Positions 1 to 9,022 of a stretch of DNA of 64,000 bases are shown here, piece by piece. Location of the stretch: the NCBI GenBank assembly GCA_963753545.1, contig CAVWCQ010000008.1:3906001-3970000 (forward strand), written 5' to 3'. Origin of the DNA: CAVWCQ01 sp963753545. GTDB lineage: Bacteria; Chloroflexota; Anaerolineae; Aggregatilineales; Aggregatilineaceae. Made by a program: the position numbers and the translations under genes. Each line of letters begins with the position of its first letter. Within the stretch, counting starts at the first letter, position 1. The notes below the pieces were generated by a model. The model was not told where the DNA came from, made no database searches, and saw only the letters and a program-made list of their open reading frames with translations.

Positions 1-1437
1 TGCCGCTTCCAGGCGCGCCTGCGTATCCGTCTGAATATCACTGATCAGGTCTTGTAAACTTGCTACATCCACTACTTCTGAATGGCAGGTTGAGCATGTA
101 TCCTGCAATTCAGTCAGGTCTGGGTTGGGCAAAACCGGCAGGTCCGTATGGCTGGCGCGGCTGCCCATGATCTCAACGGGTACACGAGGCATGTGGCAGG
201 TTTCACAGCGAGGACCGTCCGGCGTTACAAAATGAGCCGAAGCTACACCAGCCACCTGATCAATCACATTGAGGCCCTCAAACATTTCCTGTGTCGGATG
301 GTGCATACCCTCTGTCACATCCGTATCGTTGTGGCAGCTTACACACAATCCGTAGCTATCGTCGGTAATGGAGGACCCTGTTTCTGCTTCCTGCGTCGCT
401 TCAGTATTGTCATTATTTGTCGCGGCAGGTTGATCAACGGCGTGTACGATGTGACAGCTTACACAGGTCACGCCAAATTGGGCATTTTCAACGGTTACAG
501 GTTCCGAGGTGTCAACCACCTGGGCAGCCCAGCGGTAATCCTGGCTGTGGCATTCCAGGCAGGCATCGGCAGCAAATTCGCTCTGCTGCATCACGGCTAG
601 CGCGTCAGGATGGCCGGAAACGCTCCATTCGTTAAACTGCATGTATTTCTGCTTGGCATGGCCCGTTGACCACCAATGAGCCGGATCGTCGGGCGCGACC
701 AGCGTAAAAACGTTATCATCCAGCAGCGTCTCGCCGGGACGGTAGGTTAGGGGGAAAGGACGCCCTCCCGGTTCAGTACCCTGGCTGTGGCACTGCCCAC
801 AAATCTGCGAGTCCGGGCTGAGCACGATGGCTCCGCGAATCTGGTTCATATCCCCACTGGAGATGGATTGAATATGGAGGCTGCCCGGCCCATGACAGGC
901 TTCACACTGCACCCCATCATCCTTCCAGGTTCCCTGGTCAGCCTGAAATGCCGTGACATGACATCCGGCACAACTTTGATTCCAGTCATAGGCGGTGTCT
1001 GGCCAGTTATTCGCCAGAGCGTAGGGTTGCCAGGTCTGATCAACCGTATTCCAGATAGCAGGCAGAACCATATAACCGTCTTCTACCTGCATCAGATAAG
1101 CCTGAGCATAACGACCCGCGCCGACAGCGAACGCGACATCATCGGCGGTAAAAGCGCGTGTCCCGTCTTCTCCAGGGAATTGGATGGTTCGAACATCTTC
1201 TCCCTGCTCGAAATTGCCCAGAATAGGAGCCTTATCCTTATCAGTTTTTTGCAAAGCCAGGGCATGGCGGCTGGTGTTGTGTGAACTACCGACATCTTGA
1301 TGGCATCCAGCACAAACTTTGCCTCCAACGTACTGGGCTTGCTGTCCATCGTCGCCTTGCGCATGGATATAGTTAGCGGTGAGGACAAACAGACTCCCAC
1401 CAGCGAGCAAACAAAGAGCTAAGATCAATCTACGCAT
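1..1437 (-). CDS. Multiheme cytochrome c (partial, 3' end outside window)
   Basis: An open frame of 479 codons starts at an ATG (1435-1437) and runs off the left edge without a stop. Residues 1-26 form a signal peptide with a hydrophobic core ending near an Ala. Nine CxxCH c-heme motifs are visible: CAGCH (~42), CAGCH (~155), CEACH (~178), CGQCH (~211), CLECH (~292), CVSCH (~325), CVSCH (~364), CETCH (~406) and CSTCH (~445). The YVGG-x-VCAGCH opening resembles the cytochrome c554 family. It should be an exported electron carrier or part of an extracytoplasmic redox complex; its substrate cannot be told from sequence. It diverges from the 12-heme gene at 1817, which suggests joint control of the cluster. 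Confidence 0.9.
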   Translation of the reverse strand, partial: MRRLILALCLLAGGSLFVLTANYIHAQGDDGQQAQYVGGKVCAGCHQDVGSSHNTSRHALALQKTDKDKAPILGNFEQGEDVRTIQFPGEDGTRAFTADDVAFAVGAGRYAQAYLMQVEDGYMVLPAIWNTVDQTWQPYALANNWPDTAYDWNQSCAGCHVTAFQADQGTWKDDGVQCEACHGPGSLHIQSISSGDMNQIRGAIVLSPDSQICGQCHSQGTEPGGRPFPLTYRPGETLLDDNVFTLVAPDDPAHWWSTGHAKQKYMQFNEWSVSGHPDALAVMQQSEFAADACLECHSQDYRWAAQVVDTSEPVTVENAQFGVTCVSCHIVHAVDQPAATNNDNTEATQEAETGSSITDDSYGLCVSCHNDTDVTEGMHHPTQEMFEGLNVIDQVAGVASAHFVTPDGPRCETCHMPRVPVEIMGSRASHTDLPVLPNPDLTELQDTCSTCHSEVVDVASLQDLISDIQTDTQARLEAA

Positions 1438-1816
1438 GTAAGGTGCCCTTTCGCGCATCTTTCAAACGCATCAACGGGACTTGAACCAATCCTCGTTGAT
1501 ATAATAACGAAGGCGAGTGTATCTTACGAGTGACAGAAGTCACAATAGTTACATTCCACCAGCAATAAACTTCATCTATTTGAGAAATATTCTTCCTTGC
1601 ACAAGAGTGCACCACCCTGACTCAATTCTGTTGCCATCATTCTTATCACTGTCTCAAAACTCACGCCAGTTTGGAACCAATGCTTTTTGCTCACTAGTCA
1701 AAAAAAAATCATATAATACAATCAAGATTGTTCTATCTGAGCTATTGGCTCGAAAGGCTGAGACGTTTTGGCATAAGTAGTTCATTAATCATCCTATATA
1801 CGAAGAGGATAGCCTT
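1438..1816. other. Divergent intergenic region between cytochrome genes
   Basis: This 379-bp AT-rich region separates two divergently transcribed multiheme cytochrome genes and must carry both promoters. A short inverted repeat TGCAC-AAGA-GTGCA sits at 1598-1611 and could be an operator, though five-base arms are weak evidence. A ribosome binding site GAAGAGGA (1802-1809) precedes the GTG start at 1817. No convincing small gene was seen. Confidence 0.5.
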
Positions 1817-4576
1817 GTGAAAAGAATTCGCAGATTTTTCTTTCCTCCACCCGAAAAGTCCCGTTTGAGGCGCTATCTTCCCTGGGCAATCGTCATTTTT
1901 ATTCCCATCGGAATTGCGCTTTCAATCCCTGCTGGCTGGGAATACTCCAACTCACCAAGCTTCTGCGGCAAAACCTGCCACACGATGCCACCTGAATACA
2001 ATACATATCTTGTGTCTCCCCATGCCCGTATTCCCTGTGTCGATTGTCATATTGGGCGCGGCTCTGTCTACCAGAAATTTATTCGCAAAACGGATCATAT
2101 CGACCTGCTCATTGCGACGATCCGGCACAGTTATGAACTGCCTATTCGGATCAGCGAAATGCGCCCCGCCCGAGAGACCTGCGAACTCTGCCATTTTCCT
2201 GAGAAATTTTCCGACGACAGCTTGCGTGAAGTTCGGCGGTTCCAGGACGATGAAGCAAACACGCCCTACTCACTGTATCTGTTGATGCACACGGGCGGTG
2301 GGTCTCAGCGTGAAGGCCTGGGGCAGGGTATCCATTGGCACATTGAAAACACGGTCGAATATATTGCGACTGACAAAGAAGAACAGGATATTCCCTGGAT
2401 TCGGGTCACGAAGGGCGATGGCACAGAAAGCACCTATGTTGCTCAAAACGCGACGATTGATACCAGCAACCTTGGTCAATACAACATCAAGGAAATGGAT
2501 TGCATCACCTGTCACAACCGGATTTCGCACCTGATTGCTAATCCCCGCGATGTCGTTGACGAGGCTCTCTACCAGGGCGATATTTCTTCCGATATCCCCT
2601 ATATTCGTCGCACTGCTGTCGAAGTTCTGACCAAAGAATACGATTCCAAGTCGGACGCCAAGGAGCAAATTCCGGCGCAGATCGACGCGTACTATTCCCA
2701 GAACTACCCTGACTTCTATGCAGCAAATTCCGATGCCTTGCATCAAGCATCAGCCACTCTGGTCGACCTTTGGGATAACAACAATTATCCCGAACAGGAG
2801 TTAACGTGGGATACACACCCGGATAACATTGGACACCGCGATTCCCCGGGTTGTTTCCGCTGTCACGATGGGCAGCACCTGGATAATGATGGCACCGCAA
2901 TCCGGTTAGAGTGCAACCTGTGCCATTCGATCCCACTTGTCGTGCGTGCCAGCGAGATTGAGCCTCAATTGCCCCTGACAACTGGCATTGAGCCAACTTC
3001 GCACCTCGATTCAACCTGGATGATGTTCCACAGTACCGAGCTTGACCAGACGTGTACAAACTGCCACACGATTGAGAATGCAGGCGGAACCACCGATACC
3101 AGTTTCTGCTCCAACAGCGGCTGTCATGGTGTTGATTGGCAGTACGCTGGTTTTAATGCTCCCGCTCTCGCTGCTGAACAGGGTTTCAACCAGAATCAGA
3201 CGGAAGAAGACGAGGCCGCAGCGATTGAACAGCTTGCCTCTGAAGACTTGACCTACCAGACTCTCCAACCCATGTTCGTTAATGTGTGTGGAACCTGTCA
3301 CGGCGCAGAGCCAGCCAAGGGCCTCCGCCTGATCGACTATGCAGGAATCATGGCGGGTAGCATCGACGGTCCTGTTATCGTTCCTGGCAGTCCAGACGAC
3401 AGCAAGATCATGGAAATTGTGCAAGGCAAGCATTTTGCCCAGCTCACGAATGAAGAGATAGGCCTTCTGCGCGAGTGGATTTCGTTGGGCGCACCAGAAG
3501 GTGAGCCACAAACATCGGCCAACATAGGTGACGTCGGCGCAGAGGAGCAGGCCCAAGAGCAGCCTGTGATTTATGAAGATGTTGCGCCATTCCTGACCGC
3601 GACGTGTGGCCGATGCCATACGGGAGCCACACCGCCTAAAGGTCTGAATCTGACGACATACGAGACGATCATGGCGGGTGCTGAAGATGGACCAGTGATC
3701 AATCCCGGCAGCCCCGACGACAGCAAAATCATCCATATACTGGATGCAGGTCACTTCGCCAAACTCGAAGATGATCAGATGGCCCTGCTCCGCCAGTGGA
3801 TTGCCGACGGCGCACTCGAAACAGTGCCAGCTCCATCAGAAAGTACACAACCGGCAGCAACCGAGGAACCCACCGCGACTGAAGAACCCACGGCAACCGA
3901 GGAAGCAGCAGTCGCCACTCAAGAAGCGGCAGCGACCGGACAGCAGCCCGTGCTATATGAAGACGTTTCCCCCTTCCTGACCCAGACGTGTGGGCGCTGC
4001 CATGCAGGCGAAACACCGCCCAAGGGTCTGGACATGACCAGCTATGACACGATCCTTGCTGGAGCCGAGGATGGACCTGTTGTGCGTCCTCACAATCCCG
4101 ACGACAGCAAAATCCTCCAAATTCTGGAGGCGGGCCACTTCGCCAAACTGGATGACGATCAGATGGCGCTGCTCCGCCAGTGGATTACCGACGGCGCGCT
4201 CGAAACAGTGCCAGCTTCATCCGAGAGTACACAACCGGCAGCAACCGAGGAACCCACCGCGACTGAAGAACCGGCAGCAACCGAAGTGGCGGCATCTGAA
4301 CAGCCGCTCGTCACTTATGCGGATGTTGGATCATTTCTGAGGACCACTTGCGGGCGCTGCCACGCAGGCGAAACGCCGCCCAAGGGTCTGGACATGACCA
4401 GTTATGACACGATCCTTGCCGGAGCCGAGGATGGACCTGTTGTGCGTCCTCGCAATCCCGACGAGAGCAGAATCCTCCAGATTCTGGACGCAGGTCACTT
4501 CGCCAAACTGGACGACGATCAGATGGCGCTGCTCCGCCAGTGGATCACCGACGGCGCGCTCGAAAAAACGCCTTAA
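1817..4576 (+). CDS. NapC/NirT-like multiheme cytochrome with four C-terminal cytochrome repeats
   Basis: 919 residues from GTG 1817, behind GAAGAGGA. A membrane anchor (~19-42) is followed by a NapC/NirT-like region containing CGKTCH-TMPPEY (~50; three residues between the cysteines) and then CVDCH, CELCH, CITCH, CFRCH, CNLCH, CTNCH and CSNSGCH (four residues between). The C-terminal part holds four tandem domains (about 488-565, 594-672, 721-799, 844-919), each starting CGTCH or CGRCH and ending in a conserved HFA-L-LLR-WI segment, as in single-heme 'planctomycete-type' cytochrome domains. Linkers are Thr/Glu/Ala/Pro-rich. Ten canonical plus two variant heme motifs are seen. NapC-like proteins take electrons from quinol, so a membrane-to-outside electron conduit is likely. 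The last two repeats are nearly identical in DNA, indicating recent duplication. Confidence 0.88.
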   Translation: MKRIRRFFFPPPEKSRLRRYLPWAIVIFIPIGIALSIPAGWEYSNSPSFCGKTCHTMPPEYNTYLVSPHARIPCVDCHIGRGSVYQKFIRKTDHIDLLIATIRHSYELPIRISEMRPARETCELCHFPEKFSDDSLREVRRFQDDEANTPYSLYLLMHTGGGSQREGLGQGIHWHIENTVEYIATDKEEQDIPWIRVTKGDGTESTYVAQNATIDTSNLGQYNIKEMDCITCHNRISHLIANPRDVVDEALYQGDISSDIPYIRRTAVEVLTKEYDSKSDAKEQIPAQIDAYYSQNYPDFYAANSDALHQASATLVDLWDNNNYPEQELTWDTHPDNIGHRDSPGCFRCHDGQHLDNDGTAIRLECNLCHSIPLVVRASEIEPQLPLTTGIEPTSHLDSTWMMFHSTELDQTCTNCHTIENAGGTTDTSFCSNSGCHGVDWQYAGFNAPALAAEQGFNQNQTEEDEAAAIEQLASEDLTYQTLQPMFVNVCGTCHGAEPAKGLRLIDYAGIMAGSIDGPVIVPGSPDDSKIMEIVQGKHFAQLTNEEIGLLREWISLGAPEGEPQTSANIGDVGAEEQAQEQPVIYEDVAPFLTATCGRCHTGATPPKGLNLTTYETIMAGAEDGPVINPGSPDDSKIIHILDAGHFAKLEDDQMALLRQWIADGALETVPAPSESTQPAATEEPTATEEPTATEEAAVATQEAAATGQQPVLYEDVSPFLTQTCGRCHAGETPPKGLDMTSYDTILAGAEDGPVVRPHNPDDSKILQILEAGHFAKLDDDQMALLRQWITDGALETVPASSESTQPAATEEPTATEEPAATEVAASEQPLVTYADVGSFLRTTCGRCHAGETPPKGLDMTSYDTILAGAEDGPVVRPRNPDESRILQILDAGHFAKLDDDQMALLRQWITDGALEKTP

Positions 4577-4581
4577 GGTTC

Positions 4582-4627
4582 AAGTCGTCCCAAAACAAAG
4601 CCTATCACTTCAGTTTTGGGACGACTT
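4582..4627. terminator. Perfect 15-bp hairpin after the 12-heme cytochrome
   Basis: AAGTCGTCCCAAAAC (4582-4596) and its exact reverse complement (4613-4627) flank a 16-base loop. The hairpin starts five bases after the stop codon. There is no T-run on either side, so it may be an mRNA-stabilising end or a weak terminator rather than a classical intrinsic terminator. Confidence 0.6.
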
Positions 4628-4649
4628 ACATACTAAACATCAATAACGG

Positions 4650-4679
4650 TTGATATTTTTCTGCGAAGTATGGTATAGT
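4650..4679 (+). promoter_or_regulatory. Promoter for the monoheme protein gene
   Basis: TTGATA (4650-4655), an 18-bp spacer and TATAGT (4674-4679) closely match the primary sigma factor consensus. Transcription would begin near 4686, so a TTG reading-frame start at 4650 cannot be the real gene start. Confidence 0.65.
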
Positions 4680-4736
4680 GGAAAAGGTAAATCGGCTGCG
4701 TGTTTCATTGATGAGGCGTTAGGTGAGGATTTACTA

Positions 4737-5474
4737 GTGGTTCCTGTCGTGGCTCGGAAACTTCATTACCCGGCCATTATGTTAGGCGCTTTGCTGCTCC
4801 TTTTAGCAGTCGTGATTGCTATGCGCCTTGACACCACTGCTGATCATAGCCTCATTGAGCAGAGAACGGCTGTTGTAGAGACGGTGAGCCATCTGGAAAA
4901 CGGATGTCTCACGTGCCATCAAAGCACAGTGGCGCATTCTCTCGTAACAGAGGTCTCCTATTCCATCGAACGCCGTTCGTTTACTCACCCTGAAACGCAT
5001 TCGTCTTCGCTTCAGGCTGGCATTGATTCCCAATTGGGGAACTTGGGCCAGCGTGTTTTGGCCCTGCCTATCACAGGCCAGAAACTGGCTCTGGGTGCTT
5101 TTTTGACAACCTACCAGCAAACGCGGCAGGTCACTTCAGAGAATGTTTCTGCATCACTGTCGTTAATCGACAGTCTCAAAGTCATGCTTCGTGACCTGGA
5201 GAATCAGACAAATCCCAACCAAATTCGCCGTGCGGAAAGCAAACCCTTCCAATCGAGCCTATCCGCCGCTGTTGTGGTGCCCTCTGGCGTGAGTACCGCG
5301 CTTGCCTATCAGGTCGTGCCGTTGGGAATTGTCGTCCTGGGCCGTTGGATGTTGGTTCACGATGCCTACGAATTTGTGATGCCCCGCGAGATTGTCTTTG
5401 CGGTGCATCGTCGTGGCCCTCCGTCTGATTCGGTTCTGTTCCATCGTGTAGGCTGGGAGACTGCTATCCTGTGA
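4737..5474 (+). CDS. Membrane-anchored monoheme c-type protein, unknown function
   Basis: The GTG at 4737 is chosen because GTGAGGA lies seven bases upstream and a promoter lies at 4650-4679; the frame is open further up. The 245-residue product has an N-terminal hydrophobic anchor (about residues 11-29) and one c-heme motif, CLTCH, near residue 57. The rest is extracytoplasmic, with a Ser/Gln-rich helical middle and a second hydrophobic stretch (ALAYQVVPLGIVVLG) late in the protein. No family is recognised. Its place between two multiheme cytochromes suggests a small electron-transfer partner or assembly subunit of the same system. The 3' end overlaps a strong terminator. Confidence 0.7.
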   Translation: MVPVVARKLHYPAIMLGALLLLLAVVIAMRLDTTADHSLIEQRTAVVETVSHLENGCLTCHQSTVAHSLVTEVSYSIERRSFTHPETHSSSLQAGIDSQLGNLGQRVLALPITGQKLALGAFLTTYQQTRQVTSENVSASLSLIDSLKVMLRDLENQTNPNQIRRAESKPFQSSLSAAVVVPSGVSTALAYQVVPLGIVVLGRWMLVHDAYEFVMPREIVFAVHRRGPPSDSVLFHRVGWETAIL

Positions 5475-5493
5475 TATGCAGTCTCCTTTTTTT
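5456..5493 (+). terminator. Intrinsic terminator
   Basis: GGAGACTGC (5456-5464) pairs perfectly with GCAGTCTCC (5478-5486), followed by seven T (5487-5493). The stem includes the last codons of the monoheme gene, so the decaheme gene downstream needs its own promoter or read-through. Confidence 0.85.
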
Positions 5494-5538
5494 GTTCTTT
5501 CTACAATGGGCTGTCTTTTATAACTTCAAGGAGGGATT

Positions 5539-7665
5539 ATGCCCCGTAAATTTCTTTTCGTCGTAGGACTGGCGCTGCTCGTACTTGCGGCAGCGCTGCT
5601 TGTCCTGGGTAGCCATTCGAGCAACACCGTCAAAGCCCAGGATGGCGGTGATGCCCAATGCCCGTTGGGTTCAGATCCATGTCCACCGCAGTGGATCGTC
5701 GATGCCTGGGTGGGTTCGGCTCACGCCAATATCACAGACGCGCCATTCACCCACTGGAACGAAGCGGATCCTCAGGAAGTTCCAGTCGATTGCGCTCGCT
5801 GCCACAGCACGCCGGGCTACAATGACTATCTGGGGGCCGATGGTTCTGCCGCCGGAGTAGTCGATGTTGCCGCGCCGATTGGCTCGGTTGTGAACTGTAG
5901 CGCCTGTCACAATCCGGTAGCTGTCACCCTGCAAAGCGTTACCTTCCCCTCTGGGGTAACAGTAACGGACAACCTTGAAGACTCGGCTCGCTGCATGGTC
6001 TGCCACCAGGGACGTGCATCCGCCGTCACTCTGACCACTGCCCTCGAGGGTATGGATCCTGATACGCCCAACCCCGATCTTGGGTTTATCAACATCCACT
6101 ACTTCGCCGCTGCGGCCTCACTGTTTGGCTCACAGGCACACGGTGGTTACGAGTATGAAGGCCAGAGGTACCAGCCTCGCCTCATCCATGTTGACGCCTA
6201 TAACACCTGCGCCGAATGCCACGATCCGCATTCGCTCCAGGTTAAGGTTGAAGAGTGCGCCGTTTGCCATACCGGCGTAGCCAGTGTTGAAGACCTGAAG
6301 ACGATCAGGATGCCCGGCTCAGTCGTGGACTTTGACGGCGATGGCAATCTCGATGAGAGCACCTTCGATGAACTGGAAGGCCTTCAAGCGAAACTGCTAA
6401 CCGTAATCCAGGCCTATGCAGCGGATGTCGCAGGTTCTCCGATAGCCTACAGTGCCGATGCATACCCCTACTTCTTCATCGACACCAACGCCAACGGCGA
6501 GTTGGATGAAGACGAAGCGAACAATGGCAACAAGTATGTAAGCTGGACGCCTCGTCTGCTGGAAGCGGCTTATAACTTCCAGACCTATGAAAAGGATCCT
6601 GGGGCATTCGCTCACAACGCGAGATATCACATCCAGTTGATGTACGATTCGATGGTCTCGCTAAATGAGGCGCTTCCGACCCCCGTCGAATTGACCCAGC
6701 AGCGTAATCCGCCCGGGCACTTCAATGGTACTGCCGAAGCGTTCCGCCACTGGGATGCAGAAGGCACCGTTCCCGCTGCCTGCACCAAGTGCCATACGGC
6801 TGGTGGGTTGCCCTTTATGATTCAGAACGCCACACTGATTCCTGCTGCGCCTTCGACCTCCCTGGCCTGCTCGACCTGCCACAACAGCATGCCGGAATTT
6901 ACTCTCTACCAGACCGATGAGGTTAAGTTCCCAAGCGGCGCAGTGTTGAGCTTTGGCGAGGGTGTCCCGGCGAATATCTGCTTGAACTGCCACCAGGGAC
7001 GTGAGTCCACCGTGTCGGTTGATGCAGCTATCGCCAAGACCGGTGTAGGCGATGACGAAGTGTCGCCAGACCTCGGCTTCCGCAACGTGCACTACTTTGC
7101 TGCGGGTGCAACGCTCTTCGGCTCAGAAGCGATGGGCATCTACCAGTACGAAGGCAAAGAATACGTGGGCCGCAATATGCACGTACCCGGCATGGATACC
7201 TGCGTTGCCTGCCACGATCAGCACACGTTGACCGTGCGCACCGATCAGTGTTCCACCTGCCACGGCGATTTTGCCGAAGTCCGCGATATTCGCATGGCTT
7301 CAGGTGACTGGGACGGCGACGCTGCGGATGAAGGCGTTTACGGCGAATTGTCGACGATGAGTGACCTGCTTCTGGCTGCCATCCAGACCTACGGACGCGA
7401 TGTAGCCGGTGCGCCAATCCTCTACAATGCGGCGGCGTATCCCTATTGGTTCGGTGATGCCAACGACAACGGCACGATTGACGAAGGCGAAGAAGGGTAT
7501 GCCAACTGGACGCCCACGCTGCTGCGCGCGGCTTACAACTACCAGTACTTCCAGAAGGATCCGGGTGCTTTCGCCCACAACCCGAAATATGTGGCCGAAG
7601 CCCTGTACGACAGCCTGGAGTCCATTGGTGGTGCCGATGCAGTCACTGGACTGACCCGGCCCTAA
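5539..7665 (+). CDS. Decaheme c-type cytochrome made of two homologous halves
   Basis: 708 residues; AAGGAGGG lies just before ATG 5539. A signal peptide covers ~1-34. Ten CxxCH motifs fall in two sets of five in the same order: CARCH, CSACH, CMVCH-QGR, CAECH-DPH, CAVCH and then CTKCH, CSTCH, CLNCH-QGR, CVACH-DQH, CSTCH (about residues 84-575). Each half also has D-x-D-G/N-x-G-type acidic loops (DFDGDGN, DTNANGE; DWDGDAA, DANDNGT) that look like calcium-binding EF-hand or dockerin-type loops, followed by a matching NYQ/NFQ-KDPGAFAHN block. This is a clear internal duplication. Role: exported multiheme electron carrier, probably working with the neighbouring NapC-like protein. The terminal acceptor is unknown. 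Confidence 0.9.
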   Translation: MPRKFLFVVGLALLVLAAALLVLGSHSSNTVKAQDGGDAQCPLGSDPCPPQWIVDAWVGSAHANITDAPFTHWNEADPQEVPVDCARCHSTPGYNDYLGADGSAAGVVDVAAPIGSVVNCSACHNPVAVTLQSVTFPSGVTVTDNLEDSARCMVCHQGRASAVTLTTALEGMDPDTPNPDLGFINIHYFAAAASLFGSQAHGGYEYEGQRYQPRLIHVDAYNTCAECHDPHSLQVKVEECAVCHTGVASVEDLKTIRMPGSVVDFDGDGNLDESTFDELEGLQAKLLTVIQAYAADVAGSPIAYSADAYPYFFIDTNANGELDEDEANNGNKYVSWTPRLLEAAYNFQTYEKDPGAFAHNARYHIQLMYDSMVSLNEALPTPVELTQQRNPPGHFNGTAEAFRHWDAEGTVPAACTKCHTAGGLPFMIQNATLIPAAPSTSLACSTCHNSMPEFTLYQTDEVKFPSGAVLSFGEGVPANICLNCHQGRESTVSVDAAIAKTGVGDDEVSPDLGFRNVHYFAAGATLFGSEAMGIYQYEGKEYVGRNMHVPGMDTCVACHDQHTLTVRTDQCSTCHGDFAEVRDIRMASGDWDGDAADEGVYGELSTMSDLLLAAIQTYGRDVAGAPILYNAAAYPYWFGDANDNGTIDEGEEGYANWTPTLLRAAYNYQYFQKDPGAFAHNPKYVAEALYDSLESIGGADAVTGLTRP

Positions 7666-7707
7666 ACCCCTCAATTGGGAGCAATTCCTGCTTCCAAAAT
7701 CGTGATC

Positions 7708-7741
7708 AAAAAAAGGACTGCCTTTCGAGGCAGCCCTTTTT
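7708..7741. terminator. Bidirectional terminator between convergent genes
   Basis: An A-run, GGACTGCC, a six-base loop, GGCAGCCC and a T-run form a hairpin with one mismatch. A/T tracts on both sides let it serve the decaheme gene (+) and panD (-). Confidence 0.8.
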
Positions 7742-7763
7742 GATTCTGAAGACACAGGGCTGC

Positions 7764-8138
7764 TCAGTAGTGCGTATCCTGCATATCGATCAGGGTGCCC
7801 CGGTTCTGTTCGTCCAACACCACGACGCGTGGTTTCCAGTCGGCAGGGGGCGGAAAATCGACCAGACCAAAGGCCATAATAATCACTCGGTCCCCCACCG
7901 TAACGAGATGAGCGGCGGCTCCATTGACCTGAATGGTCCCGCTGCCTGCCTCGCCGGGAATGATATACGTCTCAAAGCGGCTGCCGCTTTCTACATCAGC
8001 AACCAGCACCATTTCATAGGGAACCATGCCCACCTGTTCGAGCAGGTCCACATCAATCGTGATGCTCCCCACATAGTTCACATTGGCATCTGTCACCCGC
8101 GCATGGTGCAGCTTGGCCCTTAACATGGACACGAGCAT
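7764..8138 (-). CDS. panD: Aspartate 1-decarboxylase (pyruvoyl enzyme)
   Basis: 124 residues, typical of PanD. The enzyme makes beta-alanine from aspartate for pantothenate synthesis in the cytoplasm. The proenzyme cleavage site G24-S25 is present in YVGSITID and would give the pyruvoyl cofactor on Ser25. Conserved MLRAKLH-AR-T start and the VNGAAAHL and GDRVIIMAFG blocks are seen. It starts 12 bases after panC stops and ends the HAD-panB-panE-panC-panD run, with a purine-rich AGGGAG ahead of the ATG. Confidence 0.97.
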   Translation of the reverse strand: MLVSMLRAKLHHARVTDANVNYVGSITIDVDLLEQVGMVPYEMVLVADVESGSRFETYIIPGEAGSGTIQVNGAAAHLVTVGDRVIIMAFGLVDFPPPADWKPRVVVLDEQNRGTLIDMQDTHY

Positions 8139-8150
8139 GATACTCTCCCT

Positions 8151-9002
8151 CTAGCGACCTGCCGGTTCCCCAAGCACAAAGTTGTCAATTAAGCGGACAG
8201 GTCCTACAAATACCGCCATACTCAATAGTGCGCGTTTGGCCTGACCTTCCAGCTCTTGCAGCGTAATCGGATCGGCTGCGCTCACATAATCTATCCGCGC
8301 CAAAGGCTCTGCCTCGATGATGTGCTGCATCGTCTGGCGCAGATGGCCCGCGTCACAGTGGCCTTGATCCCATTCTTTCTGAGCGGCTTGCAGCGCCCGG
8401 TAGAGCACGACTGCCGCCCGCCGTTCTTCGGGGTTCAGCCGCGCATTCCGGCTGCTCATTGCCAGTCCATCTGCTTCGCGCAGAATAGGGCAGACGACTA
8501 CATCCACGTTAAAGCCAAGATCGCGCACCATCTGCCGGATCACCGCGACCTGCTGCGCGTCTTTTTGCCCAAAATAGGCCCGCTGCGGCTCGAATACGTG
8601 GAACAGCTTGCTGACTACCGTAACCACGCCGCGAAAATGGCCCGGACGTGACGCGCCTTCCAGCGGCTTGCTAATGGCTTCCACGTCCACATAGGTCTGG
8701 AAGCCAGCCGGATAAACCTCTGTCTCATCGGGTGCCCACACAAGATCGACCCCTTCAGCGGCCAGCAGAGCGCAATCCCGTTCAAGCTGGCGCGGGTAGG
8801 CTTCCAGGTCATCCCGGCGGTTAAACTGGATAGGATTGACGAAGATGCTGACGCCCACCCGGTCATTCTCGGCCCGCGCCCGGCGTACCAGCGACAAATG
8901 TCCTTCGTGCAGCGCGCCCATGGTTGGCACAAGCCCCCATGTCAGCAGGGGATCTGCCCAACGTTGGGAGCGCACTTCCGTTATTGTTTTGACGATCTGC
9001 AT
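8151..9002 (-). CDS. panC: Pantothenate synthetase
   Basis: 283 residues, full length. It joins pantoate and beta-alanine using ATP through a pantoyl-adenylate. Visible signatures are VPTMGALHEGHLSL (ATP site, HxGH type), FVNPIQF, GRPGHFRGV-like RPGHFRGVVTVV, and YFGQKDAQQ followed by the SSRN segment (KMSKS-like). It lies 20 bases after panE and 12 before panD, in the pantothenate operon. Confidence 0.97.
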   Translation of the reverse strand: MQIVKTITEVRSQRWADPLLTWGLVPTMGALHEGHLSLVRRARAENDRVGVSIFVNPIQFNRRDDLEAYPRQLERDCALLAAEGVDLVWAPDETEVYPAGFQTYVDVEAISKPLEGASRPGHFRGVVTVVSKLFHVFEPQRAYFGQKDAQQVAVIRQMVRDLGFNVDVVVCPILREADGLAMSSRNARLNPEERRAAVVLYRALQAAQKEWDQGHCDAGHLRQTMQHIIEAEPLARIDYVSAADPITLQELEGQAKRALLSMAVFVGPVRLIDNFVLGEPAGR

Positions 9003-9022
9003 CCTTGTTCGTGTCCTTCAAT

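Noticed and set aside
1517..1780. 87-codon frame in the divergent cytochrome intergenic region
   Set aside because: AT-rich, no ribosome binding site, no recognisable sequence features and overlaps the likely promoters.
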